Part shown: in pieces, positions 23,301-35,300 of the stretch
Position numbering within the stretch: the stretch's first letter is position 1
Layout: each line of letters begins with the position of its first letter
Source of the DNA: Limnomonas spitsbergensis
Taxonomy: Eukaryota; Chlorophyta; Chlorophyceae; Chlamydomonadales
DNA length: 64,000 bases
Assembly: GCA_037349105.1 (NCBI GenBank)
Contig: JAYJMM010000112.1
Coordinates: 1,798,001 to 1,862,000 of the forward strand
Direction of reading: 5' to 3'
The notes under the pieces: model-generated
What the model was told of the DNA's origin: nothing
Databases searched by the model: none
What the model saw: the letters and a program-made list of their open reading frames with translations, nothing else
Made by a program: the position numbers and the translations under genes

Positions 23301-26300
23301 CAGCACGCTGCAGACGAATCGGTGACGCCGACTGCTGCTGATGCTGCATCTGCTGCTGTTGTTGCGGTTGCTGTTGCATCTGCTGCTGCTGTTGCCTTGT
23401 AACATACAAATCGGTCTGTTCCAGATGTTGTGGGGAGCCACCACCGCCGATCGCAATCCTGCCAGAACTCTGCTGCTGGTAATACTGTTGTTGCTGCTGT
23501 TGTTGCTGTTGTTGCTGTTGATGCTGATGTTGCTCCTGATGTTGCCGCTGGTAGTGTTGTTGCTGATCCTGCTGCTGCTGTTGATGCTGCTGATGCCAGC
23601 CCTGCAACCCAGCCGCTTGCCGAGAGGCCGGGTCCAGCGTGCCGTGCGGCCCAGGCCAAGTGCCGTAGAAGTCCATCACGGCCATGGGCGCCAGGGCGTG
23701 CAAGGCGCCGGCCAGCTGGTGCTCCTCGGCCGCGGCCTCCTGTACTCGGCGTCGGGTCTGGGTCACCTCAACGCTGCGGCGGAGACCCTCGGTGGTTGTC
23801 TGAGGACAGGGAGCAGGAGAGGATAGGAGAGGGGAGGAGAGGAGAGGAGAGGAGAGGGGAGGTATTGGTGGTCTGAATCGGGGGTGGAAGGGGGGCTTGG
23901 ATACCTTGGACCCTTGAACCCTGAAAACATTACCCCCCTCCCCAGATTGGTATGTTATTACCGGTATCAGTTGTTATGTTAAGATCAGTGTTTAGGCTCT
24001 TACCGGTATCAGATGTTAAGCTATGATCAGTTGTTATGTTATTATCAGTTGTTATGTTATTATCAGTTGTTATGTTATTATCAGTTGTTATGCTATAATC
24101 AGTTGTTATGTTATTATCAGTTGTTATGCTATTATCAGTTGTTATGTTATTATCAGTTGTTATGTTATTATCAGTTGTTATGTTATTATCAGTTGTTATG
24201 TTATTATCAGTTGTTATTTATTATCAGTTGTTCTGTTATTATCAGTTGTTATGCTTTAATCAGTTGTTATGTCATTATCAGTGCTCTGACACCAGAAAGG
24301 GGACTCAGATGTAACGTAAGACGGTATATACTGACTAATCAACGTTATTTTTTTGTGACACCATCATGACACCGACCATCACGACCGTAAATTGCCCAAC
24401 CCCGGTTACCATTCCCCCGCTCCACCACATTTTCATGTAGGTATACAAGATCACACCGAGAGACGTGGGAAGTATGAGGGACAATTTCCATCACTGGCCC
24501 CATCACAATCCTTAGCCCCATCATCTTTGTTTTCATCGCCTTCATCCCATCATCCTTGTCTTCATTATCTTGAACCTAAGAATCGGTATCCCCATAACCT
24601 CCGACCTCAGGGTCTCTAGCCCTCCAAAATAAGCACGTTATCTACTCACTCACCATGAGGATGCAGGTTTCCGTTTCAATTTTGCTGACCATGACCCTGC
24701 CGCCTCATTCAGGGCTTACTTTCAAATCTGGGTTCATGTTTCAGGGTCAAGGGCTTGCTTGGACTGCTTGAACAGGGGTCGGGGTTTTAAGCTTGCTAGC
24801 AGAGGGTTCAAGGCTGAAAGCCTGCTTGCACAGGGCATACATCTTCCCTCACCTCCACCATGGCACCCCAGGCGCTCAGATCCGGCTCAGCGGGTGGGAG
24901 GGGCCCCGTCCCCCCGGCCAGCCCGGCCAGCCTGCCAAGCGCAGTCAGCTGAGACAGCTGGTTCAGGGCAGTCAGAGACACCGCAGACATGAGCTGGCCT
25001 GGGGGGTGGGCCGACGCGAGCTGGCCCGGCAGACCCCGCAGCTCGGGCGGCCCGACGGAGCCGGTGAGCGGAGATATGACGAGCATGCGGTGGCCGGAAA
25101 CGGGGCCGGCGGCATCCGGGAAAACGTGTTCCTGACGGGAGCAGGGAGTATTTACTTGGCTACTGGTTCTGAGGCATTCCGGTAACCTATGTGGGAACCA
25201 AACAATTCATTCGGTGAAGCTGAGGTTCAGTCGCGCAGTAATGAGACGACGAGAACAATTAGGACCGGGGAAATTTCACACTCTTCACACAGACCTTGCC
25301 TCCGCCTGCTAATCACAATTCGTGCCAGAAGCCCCTAAGACAACTGGACGGGGGATGGAGTGATACAGGGATATGTGTTTTGGGGGGGGAAGGATGGGGC
25401 TCTCAGGAGGAAATAAAAAGTAACTGCTTTCAAATATAAGTAAAAAATATCAATGTTTTCCAAGTGATATCTAAGCAGGTGACCACCTGTACAGCATTGT
25501 CTCCAATGGTGTGATACTGTGATGCAGAACCAGGGAGGTCCGGATGTGTGATGTATACTATGGTGTGAAAGTGTGATGCAGATCCAAGGAGGGGCAATCT
25601 AAAACTGCGGTCCAAGAATCAATGGCGGCGATATAAACAAAACCAGCACCCAAATTACAAACCTGAAGTCCAAATCATGAGATACACTAAAAAATTAACA
25701 TGCACTATGAAATCAAAACCTGCAGTCAGACATAAATACTGCAGTTAAATCAAATTCTGCAGCCTACCGTTATAATAAAACTTGCAGTCTAAGAATCTTA
25801 ATCTGTACCGTACATCAAAATGAGCACCCTGAAGCAAATTTCTGCCGCATTAAATCCTGCCATGTAAAATCAGAACCTGAAGCATTCACTTCGAAGCCTG
25901 CCGTCTGAAATTAGAACATTTAAGGTAAACTTCAAACCTGCAGTTTTAAATAAGACCTTCAGTTTTAAACAAAACCTGCAGTCGGGAATCAAGCACGGCA
26001 CTCCAAAATCAGAACCTGCACACACAAAAAGAGTGTCCCTCAAAACCCTAAATCGGCTACCTAAACATGCATGCTTGCATGTGTCTGTCTGTGTCAGACA
26101 AACATGCACACAGGCAGGCACAGACACACACACGGACTTCAAAATCAAGATTTCGCTGCCAAAAGTGCCTACCCCTCATGCATTGAGGCTGGATGTGATC
26201 TGAACCAGGTGAAATCTGATCTAGATCCAATCCTATAATGGATGAGATCTGAACCAGGATCTGCTCTGATCCAGATCCCATCCCATGCTGGATGGGGCCT

Positions 26301-29300
26301 GATCCAGAATGTGATCTGATTCAGATCCCATCCCATGCTGGACGGGATCTGAACCGGGATGGGATCTGATTCAGCTCCCATCCCATGCGGGATGGGATCT
26401 GAGCCGGCCCCGTCTGGGGGGCACAGAGAGATGCCTTCCCCCTCTGGATCCTGGTAGCCCTCTCTTACCATCATCTAAGCAAGGGAGCGTCAGCTACAAT
26501 CCAGCGCAAACAATCAGCTACAATTCAACCACGTCACAGCCTATGACTAGGTGGAAATGGGTGCAGCAAGGTGCCTGCTGGTAGGACCACCGGTTGTAGG
26601 CCGGTCAAGGTGACGTCACCATCATACCAGTGGAGGCTGCCGAGCAGAGCCTGCCAGACATGGTCTGATGGGGGCCAAACCCTGACCAGCCTACAACCGG
26701 TGGTCCAAGCAGCAGGCACCTTGCAGCGCCAAGTACCCCTCGTCCATAGGCTGCCATGTGGCTGAATTGTAGCTGATTATTAGGCCATTGAGTAGAGGCT
26801 GCCGAACGTGGCCTGGTGCGCTCACAGACGAACAAGCCAACGAGCCTGCCGAATATGGCCTGGTGCGCACTCAAAATCATATGCTGCTGCTTACCTGAGG
26901 CCTCTGCCTCGCCAGGCCCTCGCCCTCGTACGGCACGATCCGGCTGGCAGCCATCACATCTGGAAATCGGGAGGGAGGGTATGTGAAAGGTATGCAAAGT
27001 ATGAATCGGGGTTTGAAAAGGGTGTGTGTGGTGGTAGAGGGGGGGGTGACCAGGACAGGTGTCGGTGATATATTAACAAACCTGACAGCGTCCGCGTGCG
27101 CCTCCTGCACATGATAAAATGCGCACCGGGCCTGCCTGAAACCTAGTCACACCTGTCCATACTTTCGTAGCGTTGTTTCCATCTATGCTATAAATATATT
27201 CCACTATACCCTGCGGACGACGTATCCTGCCTTTGGCACAATGCGCTACGGGCCCTGCAGCACCGGGCCTGCCTGAAACCTAGTCACACATGTCCATACT
27301 TCCATAGTAAACAAAGTTGTTCCCATCCATAAGCGCACCCGCAGGGGGGCGCATTCCGCACCTGGCACGATGTGCCGCAGCAGCGCCGGGCCTGCCTGCG
27401 CCCGGGCCTGCAGTGCCATCAGCAGCTGCTGAGTCCGGTCGTTAGTCCCGGCCCGCTCCACGCCATCCAGCGGAAGGCCCGCCAGCCCGACCACGGCAGG
27501 CATCAGCCGACCACCAAACAGGCCGCCGCCGCCGGCCGCCGCATGTGAGGGGGGCGTCAGGGGACGGTGGGTGTCGGGTGCAAAGCCCGACGAGCCCAGG
27601 TGCACCCCGGCGACAGGGCCCTGGAGGGTGTTAGGGTTAAGGTTTTAGGGTGTTTGGGTGTTAGGGTTGAAGGTGTTAGGATTTAGGGTGTTAAGGTTTT
27701 GGGCGTTAGGGTTTCAGGTGTTAGGGCTTCAGGGTTTTAGGTTTAGGGCAAGGAGTCGTTTTAGCCCGAAACCCTCTCCCTGCAGCAGCAGGTCCCTAGA
27801 GGTGTTCAGGAATAGGGTTTAGGGCAGTGCGCTGTGTCACTCCGACACCCTTCCCAGCAGAAGGGCCTTGCAGATGGTAAGGGTTTAGGGTTAAGGGCAA
27901 GGACCCATATTAATCCTGAACCCTTCCCAGTAGCAGGGCCCTATATGTGTAAAGGGTTTAGGGTTAAGGGCAGTGCGCTTACTTAACCCTTAACCCTCCC
28001 CAGCAGCACGGCCCTGGAGATGTTTGGGGTTCAGGGTTAAAGGTTTATGACAAGGAGCCGATTTACCCCTTGATCCATCCCAGCAGTAGGGCCCTGGAGG
28101 TGTTAAGGGTTCAGGATTTAGGATCAGGGCAGGGAGTCGTGTTGACCCTACACCCTCCTCTGCAGCAGACCCCTGAAGAAGGTGCTAAGGGTTTAGGGTT
28201 TAAAGTTGTAAAGTCTGGATAGGGAGACGTGTCCCTGGAGGGAGGGTGCAGGTGAGGGTCCATGTTTAGGGCAGTTCTAAACGCGTGCAAACCCTGTATC
28301 CGTGGCAGTGGTATGTCCCTTAAGGGAGGATCAAGCGGGATTGGGAGGGCAGCAACTGGGAGGAATGTGTGCAAGGAAGCAGGGGGCTGGTAAGGGGCTG
28401 GTCGTCAAGGACAACAGAGAAGCTGGTTACGTACGAGGGTTCAGGGTACAGGTTGAAGGGTAAGGGATTAAGGCTAAAAGATTGAGGGTACACCTTGGTA
28501 TCTTTCTTTCTTGCGTTTTGTGATCCTCAAATTTCACAGTGTGTGTGAACCTGAACCTTCATCCCCTCTGTCCCCACTGCCCAACGTTGAGGACGGATCT
28601 CTGCATGGTGGAGTAGAGTCCCCTGGGTAAAGCCGGCAGACAGCCACGCGCCCACGCGGCACATGATGGCAGCGACTGGAATCTGCATCAGCTGCTTCTG
28701 CTTCTGCTTCTTCAGGCCATTTCGGCTACTTTTCAGGGTCATGTTCGGCTACATTGCAGGGTCGTTATCAGCTACATTTAGGCTGCACCTCAGACACGGT
28801 GGCGCAACGACGGCAGCAACCGGAAAACGCACCTGCTGCTGCTGCTGCTGAATGCCCCTCCCTACTCGGATCAGACGGAGGGTCTGCGCCAACGGCGCCG
28901 GCGCCGCAGCGTCGTCGTCGCCGTCCAGGCCGAGCGCTGCGCGCAGCGCCCGCCCCGGCGACGCGTCGGCCGGCTGGTGCGGCGCCACGCGCAGAAGCTT
29001 CAGCGGGCTGCTGCCGCCGTCACCGCCTGCTCCGAAACCATCGCGCTGGTTCCGGTCAGGGGACAGCATCCTCACTGAAGCGTCCCGGAAGCCTCCAGCC
29101 GGGCGGCTCAGGTTGGCAGTGGGCTGCGCGCACGCGGCCAGTGCGTTATAGTGTGACAGTGTGTTGAAGTGTGAACGAGTGAAAAGTGTAGAGTTCATCC
29201 AAGTGATTTTCTGGTGTTGGGCGCCCAGCCTCACACCCTGTTAAGTCCATAGAAAAGAAAATATTCCGCAGTAGGAGGCAGGGAGCGGCTCCATGCATCG

Positions 29301-32300
29301 ATGCCTACCCATGTATGATATATCGATTCCCAGCAGCACTAGAACTAGACACGGGCAGTATTAAGGGTGCTTAATCCTCACAGTGAGCATCTCAGGGAGT
29401 AAGGGTATTTGTCAACTAAAATCCGGCTGTATCTCAGGGCGTTCGTCAACTACAGCTACATGCCTATATCTCAGGGGAATTCTCAGCTACATGCCTACAT
29501 CTCAGGGGAATTCTCAGCTACATGCCTACATCTCAGGGGAATTCTCAGCTACATCTCGGGATGTTTCCAGTTACACTTAAGCTACATCACATGATCACAG
29601 GTTGTTTATCGGCTACAATGCAGCTACATCTCAAAGTGTTTCTCAGCTACAATTGAACTACACTTCAGGGTGTTTCTCAGCTACATCTCAGCTACATCTC
29701 AGGGTGTTCCTCAGCTACAATGCAGCTACATCTCAGGGTGCTTCTCAGCTAAAAATCAGCCATGTCGCAATTGTGCTGTTAGGAGGGCCCAATTACAGGC
29801 CCTCGAGACACATCAGTCCAACAAGACCGCAGCTAAGCTGTGGACTCTACTTGCAGCACAAAACCCCAGGGGAGGATGAAATCTTCCACCCTTAAACCCT
29901 AAGGTGTCGACCATAAGCCTTGTAATGTTGACACCCTATACCCTACACAGTCGACTCTGCACCCTAGATTAATAACCTTAAACCCAAGACGATTGACCCT
30001 GGACCCTTGACGGTTGACCCTGTACCCCAAATTATTGACCCTAAACCCCAGATGGTTTACCTTCAACCCTTAACGGTTGACCCTATACCACACAGTAATG
30101 ACCCTTAACCCTATACGATTGACCCTGTACACTAGATTCTTGACCCTAAAGTAAGGTACCTCCGTGCTGGTGCTGGGACTCTTCGTGCTGAGCCTGTGTG
30201 AGGGTTAAGGGTAAAAATTCCGGGCTAATGCTTCCGGGTTTAGGGCTAAGGGTTTAGGATTCCGGGTTTGGATTCCGGGTAAAGGATTCCGGGTTTAGGA
30301 TAACGTGTTTAGGGTAACGGGATTAGGGTAACGGGTTTAGGATGACGTGTTTAGGGTAACGGGTTTAGGATTACGGGTTACGGGTTGTGGGTTAAAGCTT
30401 CAGCCTGCAGCACATGTCAACAGTCCTAATCACCTCGATAAAGCCCAGAGGCTGCCGGGCGTTGTCGGTGGTCAGCCGCTCGTAGCCCGCCCGCATATCT
30501 GCCTCTACATCCGAGGAGCCTGAACCAACCAGAGGGGACCCGGCTGAGGGCATGCCATCTGGACGGGGGGGAGGGGGGCAGACGAGGGTTCAGGGCTAAG
30601 GCAGATGCCATCCCTCGCAGGTTTCAGGCAAGGGATCAGGCTAAACCCTCGTATTGCAGTTAGGGTCAAGGGTTCAATGGGTGGGGCTGCCTCCATCCAT
30701 GCGCTTGCTTGCGTATTGACATATTTATTGAAGCCAACCAAGTAACCAGTTCTTACCTACCTAAGGCATTCTAAATGTGTAGATGCCTAGATGCCTAGAT
30801 GCCTAGATGTGTAGATGTGTAGATGTGTAGATGTGTAGATGTGTAGATGTGTAGATGTGTAGATGACCCTACACTCATAAGCCCAGCAGGCCTCCCCTCA
30901 CCCAAGTCCCCCATGCGTGTGCGTGACCGGCGCTGCTGCAGGTTCTCTTTGCCATCGGCGTCCGCCGAGTCTCCAGAGCCGCCCCCCGCTTCCCTGCCAA
31001 CCACGCCCCCTCCGACTGGGATATCTTGGAGCAGCTGCGACGGTCGGAGGATGCGTACTGCCTTCCCTGGCGGTACATGTTTTCAAACAGGCAGTACAGT
31101 ACTACATTTGGTAAGCAGGGTTGGGATCCTGAGCAGGTGGGGCGTACCTGTAGCGTTCTTACCAGTTAGACCAACGGATCCAGATGTAGTTAACGTCCTC
31201 TTAGGTTATTAGGATCGTTACAGCGCCCCTCTTGAGCCGCCTGTAGGAGGTGGCCCAACAGATCCAAGCCGCTTGGGCATGCTAGGCTCCCTCCTTAAGG
31301 CGGCTCTAAAACCGTCCGGAGCGGTGTCATTGAGGGCGGGCAGGGAGTGCGGGGGCCCGAAACAAATGTTGGATTGCGTCAATCTCTTGCCCTTCAAAAA
31401 TGCGAAGGGGAAACAGTCCAGTCCAGCCCAACCCAGCAGAACGCATGCAGTTATGTATGTAAGTATGATTGTATGTATGTACGTATGTAGGTACGCATGT
31501 CCTTATGTACCGGTATGTATGTATGTGTGTATGTATGCATGTGTGTATGTATGTATGTCCTTCTGTATACCCTCTCACCAGTCACCACGTCCCGCCTCAG
31601 TGGCCGCGGCAAGGGCAGCAAAGCGGCCTCTGCCTTTAGGAACCACATGGCCTGTCGACTGGTATCCAGCGTGGAGAGAGCGTGAGAGGTACTCCTTTGT
31701 GGGTGGGTATAGGGAGGGGGGGGGGAGCAGGCTGGGGCTAGGCAGGTTAGAAAGGCCTATTCAGGAACAACATGGCCTGCCGGCTGGTATCCAGGGTGGA
31801 CAGAGCGTGTGAGGGGCTCCTTGGTGGGGAGTTGATGGGAGGGGGAGCAGGCTAAGGCTGTGCAACGCATGACAAAACGAGTGGCTTCTTTGGGGGAGGG
31901 GAGGGGGAGGGGAGGGGGAGGGGAGAGGCAAACATAAGGTTTAGGGTTTAGGGTTCAGTTTTCTAGCGAGGACAGGGGATAAGATGGACTCCTTGGGGGG
32001 AAACAAGGAGAAGAAGAGTAGGAAAAGGTGGGGAGAGAATGAGAAAAATGGTGAGAAAAGATGGGGAGAGAAGGAGAAGAAGAGTGGGAAAATGTGGGGA
32101 GAGAAGGAGAAGAAGTGTGGGAAAAGGTGGGGAGAAGGAGAAAGGGTGGGAAAATGTGGGGATCAGGCTGAGGCTGTCTAGTGTACGATCGTATGAGGGG
32201 CCCCTTTGGGATAGGCGGAGTCTAGGCAGTGGGGGAGAGGCTCCTTTGCGGTAAGGGGAGGGCGAGAGTGAAAGAAGGTGGGGAGTGGGTAGAACAGCTA

Positions 32301-35300
32301 CGCTGCTTTTAAAAATAGATTTATTTACAAGTTGTTGATTTGATTATTCAGATAAAGTAAATGATGCTTTCTTTAAATTTGTGAGAGGGTCATCTTAGAG
32401 GTCAGGCTGGGGCTAGGCAGTGTGCGAGGGGGCTCCTTTGAGGAAAGCTGGCGTGGCCTTGGTCAACTGGGGAAGCCCCTGCCTGTTACAAGACTGTACC
32501 GCAGGGGGACATGTTGGGAGATGTACGCTCTCGACATCGTACGACCGACACTCTTAGGACAACAAAGTAGGGACCGTGACAAGTCCATCCTGTCGAACCG
32601 ACCCCTGTCACTGGAGGGGATGCTGCTGGTTTCACCGTCAGCTGGTCGCCACCTGTCAACCCAGCCTTCAGCCCCCTGCACTCGGCCGCCTGCACTGCCT
32701 CCTGTCCCCTTCCCCCTTCCCATCCCCTCAGCACCCTGCCCTACCCCCTGCATTGCCCCCTGTCCCCTCCCCCCTTCCACCGCCCCTGCCCTCAGCCCCT
32801 TGTCCCCTCCCCCCTGCCTTCAGCGCCCTGGCCCACACCTGAGCCTGTGGTCTGTTGTGTCACTGCTGGGTATGCTGCTGGTTTCATCATCATCCAGTCG
32901 CCACCGCGTGGCAGCAGCAGGCTCATAGCCACCGTAGGTCTCAGAGTAAGGGTAGAAGAGGGCGTTGCGCCCAGCAGGGTGTGGGAGGCTGGCATAGCCT
33001 GGGCCGACTGGGGAAAGCAGGTTAAAAGGCTTAGAATTGAGGGCCAGAAGAGGGCGTTGCGCCCAGCAGGGTGTGGGAGGCTGGCGTGGCCTGGGCCGAC
33101 TGGGGAAAGCCGGGTTCAAGGCTTCAGGATCTAAGTTAAGCATTTAGGTTCAAGGGTACGGTTCAAGGGCGAAGGGCGTAAGATAGCATGGCTTGGCTGA
33201 TGTAGGGGTTCAGGGCTTAGGGTTTGGGGTTCAAGGGTAAGGTTTAAGAGTTTGGGGTTTAAATAGCGTGGTCTGGCCCAACTGAAAACATCAAGGGTGG
33301 TCGTAGAAGAGCGTCAGCAGAGGGGCTTTCTACTACCGGCGGTACACATCAGCTACTCATCAGCCGCAGGTCAGCTATACATCAGCTACATATCAGCTAC
33401 ACATCAGATACACATTGGGTACACGTCAGCTTCACACCAGCTACACATCAGCCACGCGTCAGCTACTCGTCAGCTACACATCAGCCACACGTCAGCTAGA
33501 CATCAGCTATACATCAGCTACATCATCAGCAACACATATGCTGCGCATCAGCTGTACATCAGCTACACATCGGCTACACATCTGCCACACGTCAGCTATA
33601 CATCAGCTACACATCAGCTACACATGTGCCACACATCAGCTACACATCAGCTACACATCTGCCACACATCAGCTACACATCTGCCACACATCAGCTACAC
33701 ATCTGCCACACATCAGCTACACATCAGCTACACATCAGCTACACATCAGCTACACATCAGCTACACATCTGCCACACGTCAGCTACACATCAGCGACACA
33801 TCTACCACACATCAGCTACACATCAGCTACACATCTGCCACACATCAGCTACACATCTGCCACACATCAGCTACACATCTGCCACACATCAGCTACACAT
33901 CTGCCACACATCAGCTACACATCTGCCACACATCAGCTACACATCTGTCACACATCAGCTACACATTGGTAACACATCAGCTATTTATCAGCTACCGGTA
34001 CTCATGAGATACACATCTGCTACTTATCAGCTACATATCTGCTGCACATCAGGGAGTAAAAAGCGAGCCCTTAGTTGACTACGTGTGAAAAGTGAGATTT
34101 GTAATTAAAAACATACAGTAGACCCCCTTACCTTCCGCAGGTGCATGTCCAGCCAATGTCCTGCGCCGTCTAGGCCTCTCAGCGCTCTGCAAGCCCTGCC
34201 CTTCCGACTCCACCGCGTCATACGGAGCGTGTTCGATACGCAGGATGTCAGGGACGTGTGCCCTGCTGCCACGCGCGCCGGCGCCGGCACCGTCACCGTC
34301 ACCGCCCGAATTAGTCCACTGCGTCGTGATGAAGCCCTGAGCAGCGGCGCTCTCCGCCGCGGCGGCTGCAGCCCCGGCGGCCGCGCCCGAGTCGGTCCAC
34401 TGAGAAGTTATAAAGCCCTGCGGCCAGGCTGGGGACTGCTGCTGCGGGGGAGGCTGCTGCTGCTGCGGAGGCGGCGTGCGGGTGGGGCTGCCGTCCGGCT
34501 GCACCTGTGAGGGGTCTTGAGGCCCCGTGAGTGCGGTGGGTGGGCGCAACCCGTGCCGCTGCAGCAGCATCCTGTGGGGGCAGCAGGCGGGACACATCCC
34601 GAGATAAATCCCAGGAATTACTGATCAAAGGGAGTGGCAAGAGGGTGCCCAGACGCGCCCAGCATAGCTTGTTTCGGCTTTCGAGGGTGCAAAGAGGCTG
34701 GCTTCACATACGGGCTGTGCCAGCAGCAACAGCAGTGATCTTCTTTTCACATTTTGGAATTAATAAAAATTCGCACTGGTGTGAAAAAGTGTGAAAATGA
34801 AAATGCGCAAGCGTTAAGGGCTGCAGCAGGCGTGACACGTCCCGAGGTTCTAGGCATCATCTGGCTTGAGGGAGAGCTAAAAGGGCGCAGACGCACCCAG
34901 CGCAACGCTTCTTTTGATTTCCGAGGGAGCAATGAGGCTGGCATCACATACGGGCTGTGCCAGCAGCAGGTAGGACACATCTCCTTGTGGCTGAGGTGTA
35001 GCTGAAGCACCCTGACATAGAGCATACTGGACTTTAATCCCTTTGACCCCCAACCCACCTGGCCAGGCCCCCTTGTAGCTGAGGAGTAGCTGAAGCACCC
35101 TGGCATAGATAAAGTGTATTAGACTTGAGCCCCTGCAACCTCCAACCCACCTGGACAGGCCCCCTTGTAGCTGAGGAGTAGCTGAAGTACCCGAAATCAA
35201 AAGCGTAGTGGACTTGAACCCCTGAGACCTCCAACCCACCTGGACAGGCCCCGTTGTAGCTGAGGAGTAGCTGAAGTACCCGACATCAAAAGCGTAGTGG

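Noticed and set aside
20078..23876. Plus-strand Leu/Ala/Cys-rich frames over gene B exon 12
   Set aside because: Antisense of CAG/GCN repeats in the real exon.
23941..24300. AT-rich 18-bp array as a possible replication origin or scaffold site
   Set aside because: Composition alone is not evidence; it is one of many intronic minisatellites.
33297..34078. His/Ser/Thr repeat frames (ATHQLHIS type)
   Set aside because: Generated by the AGCTACACATC array inside gene B intron 3.
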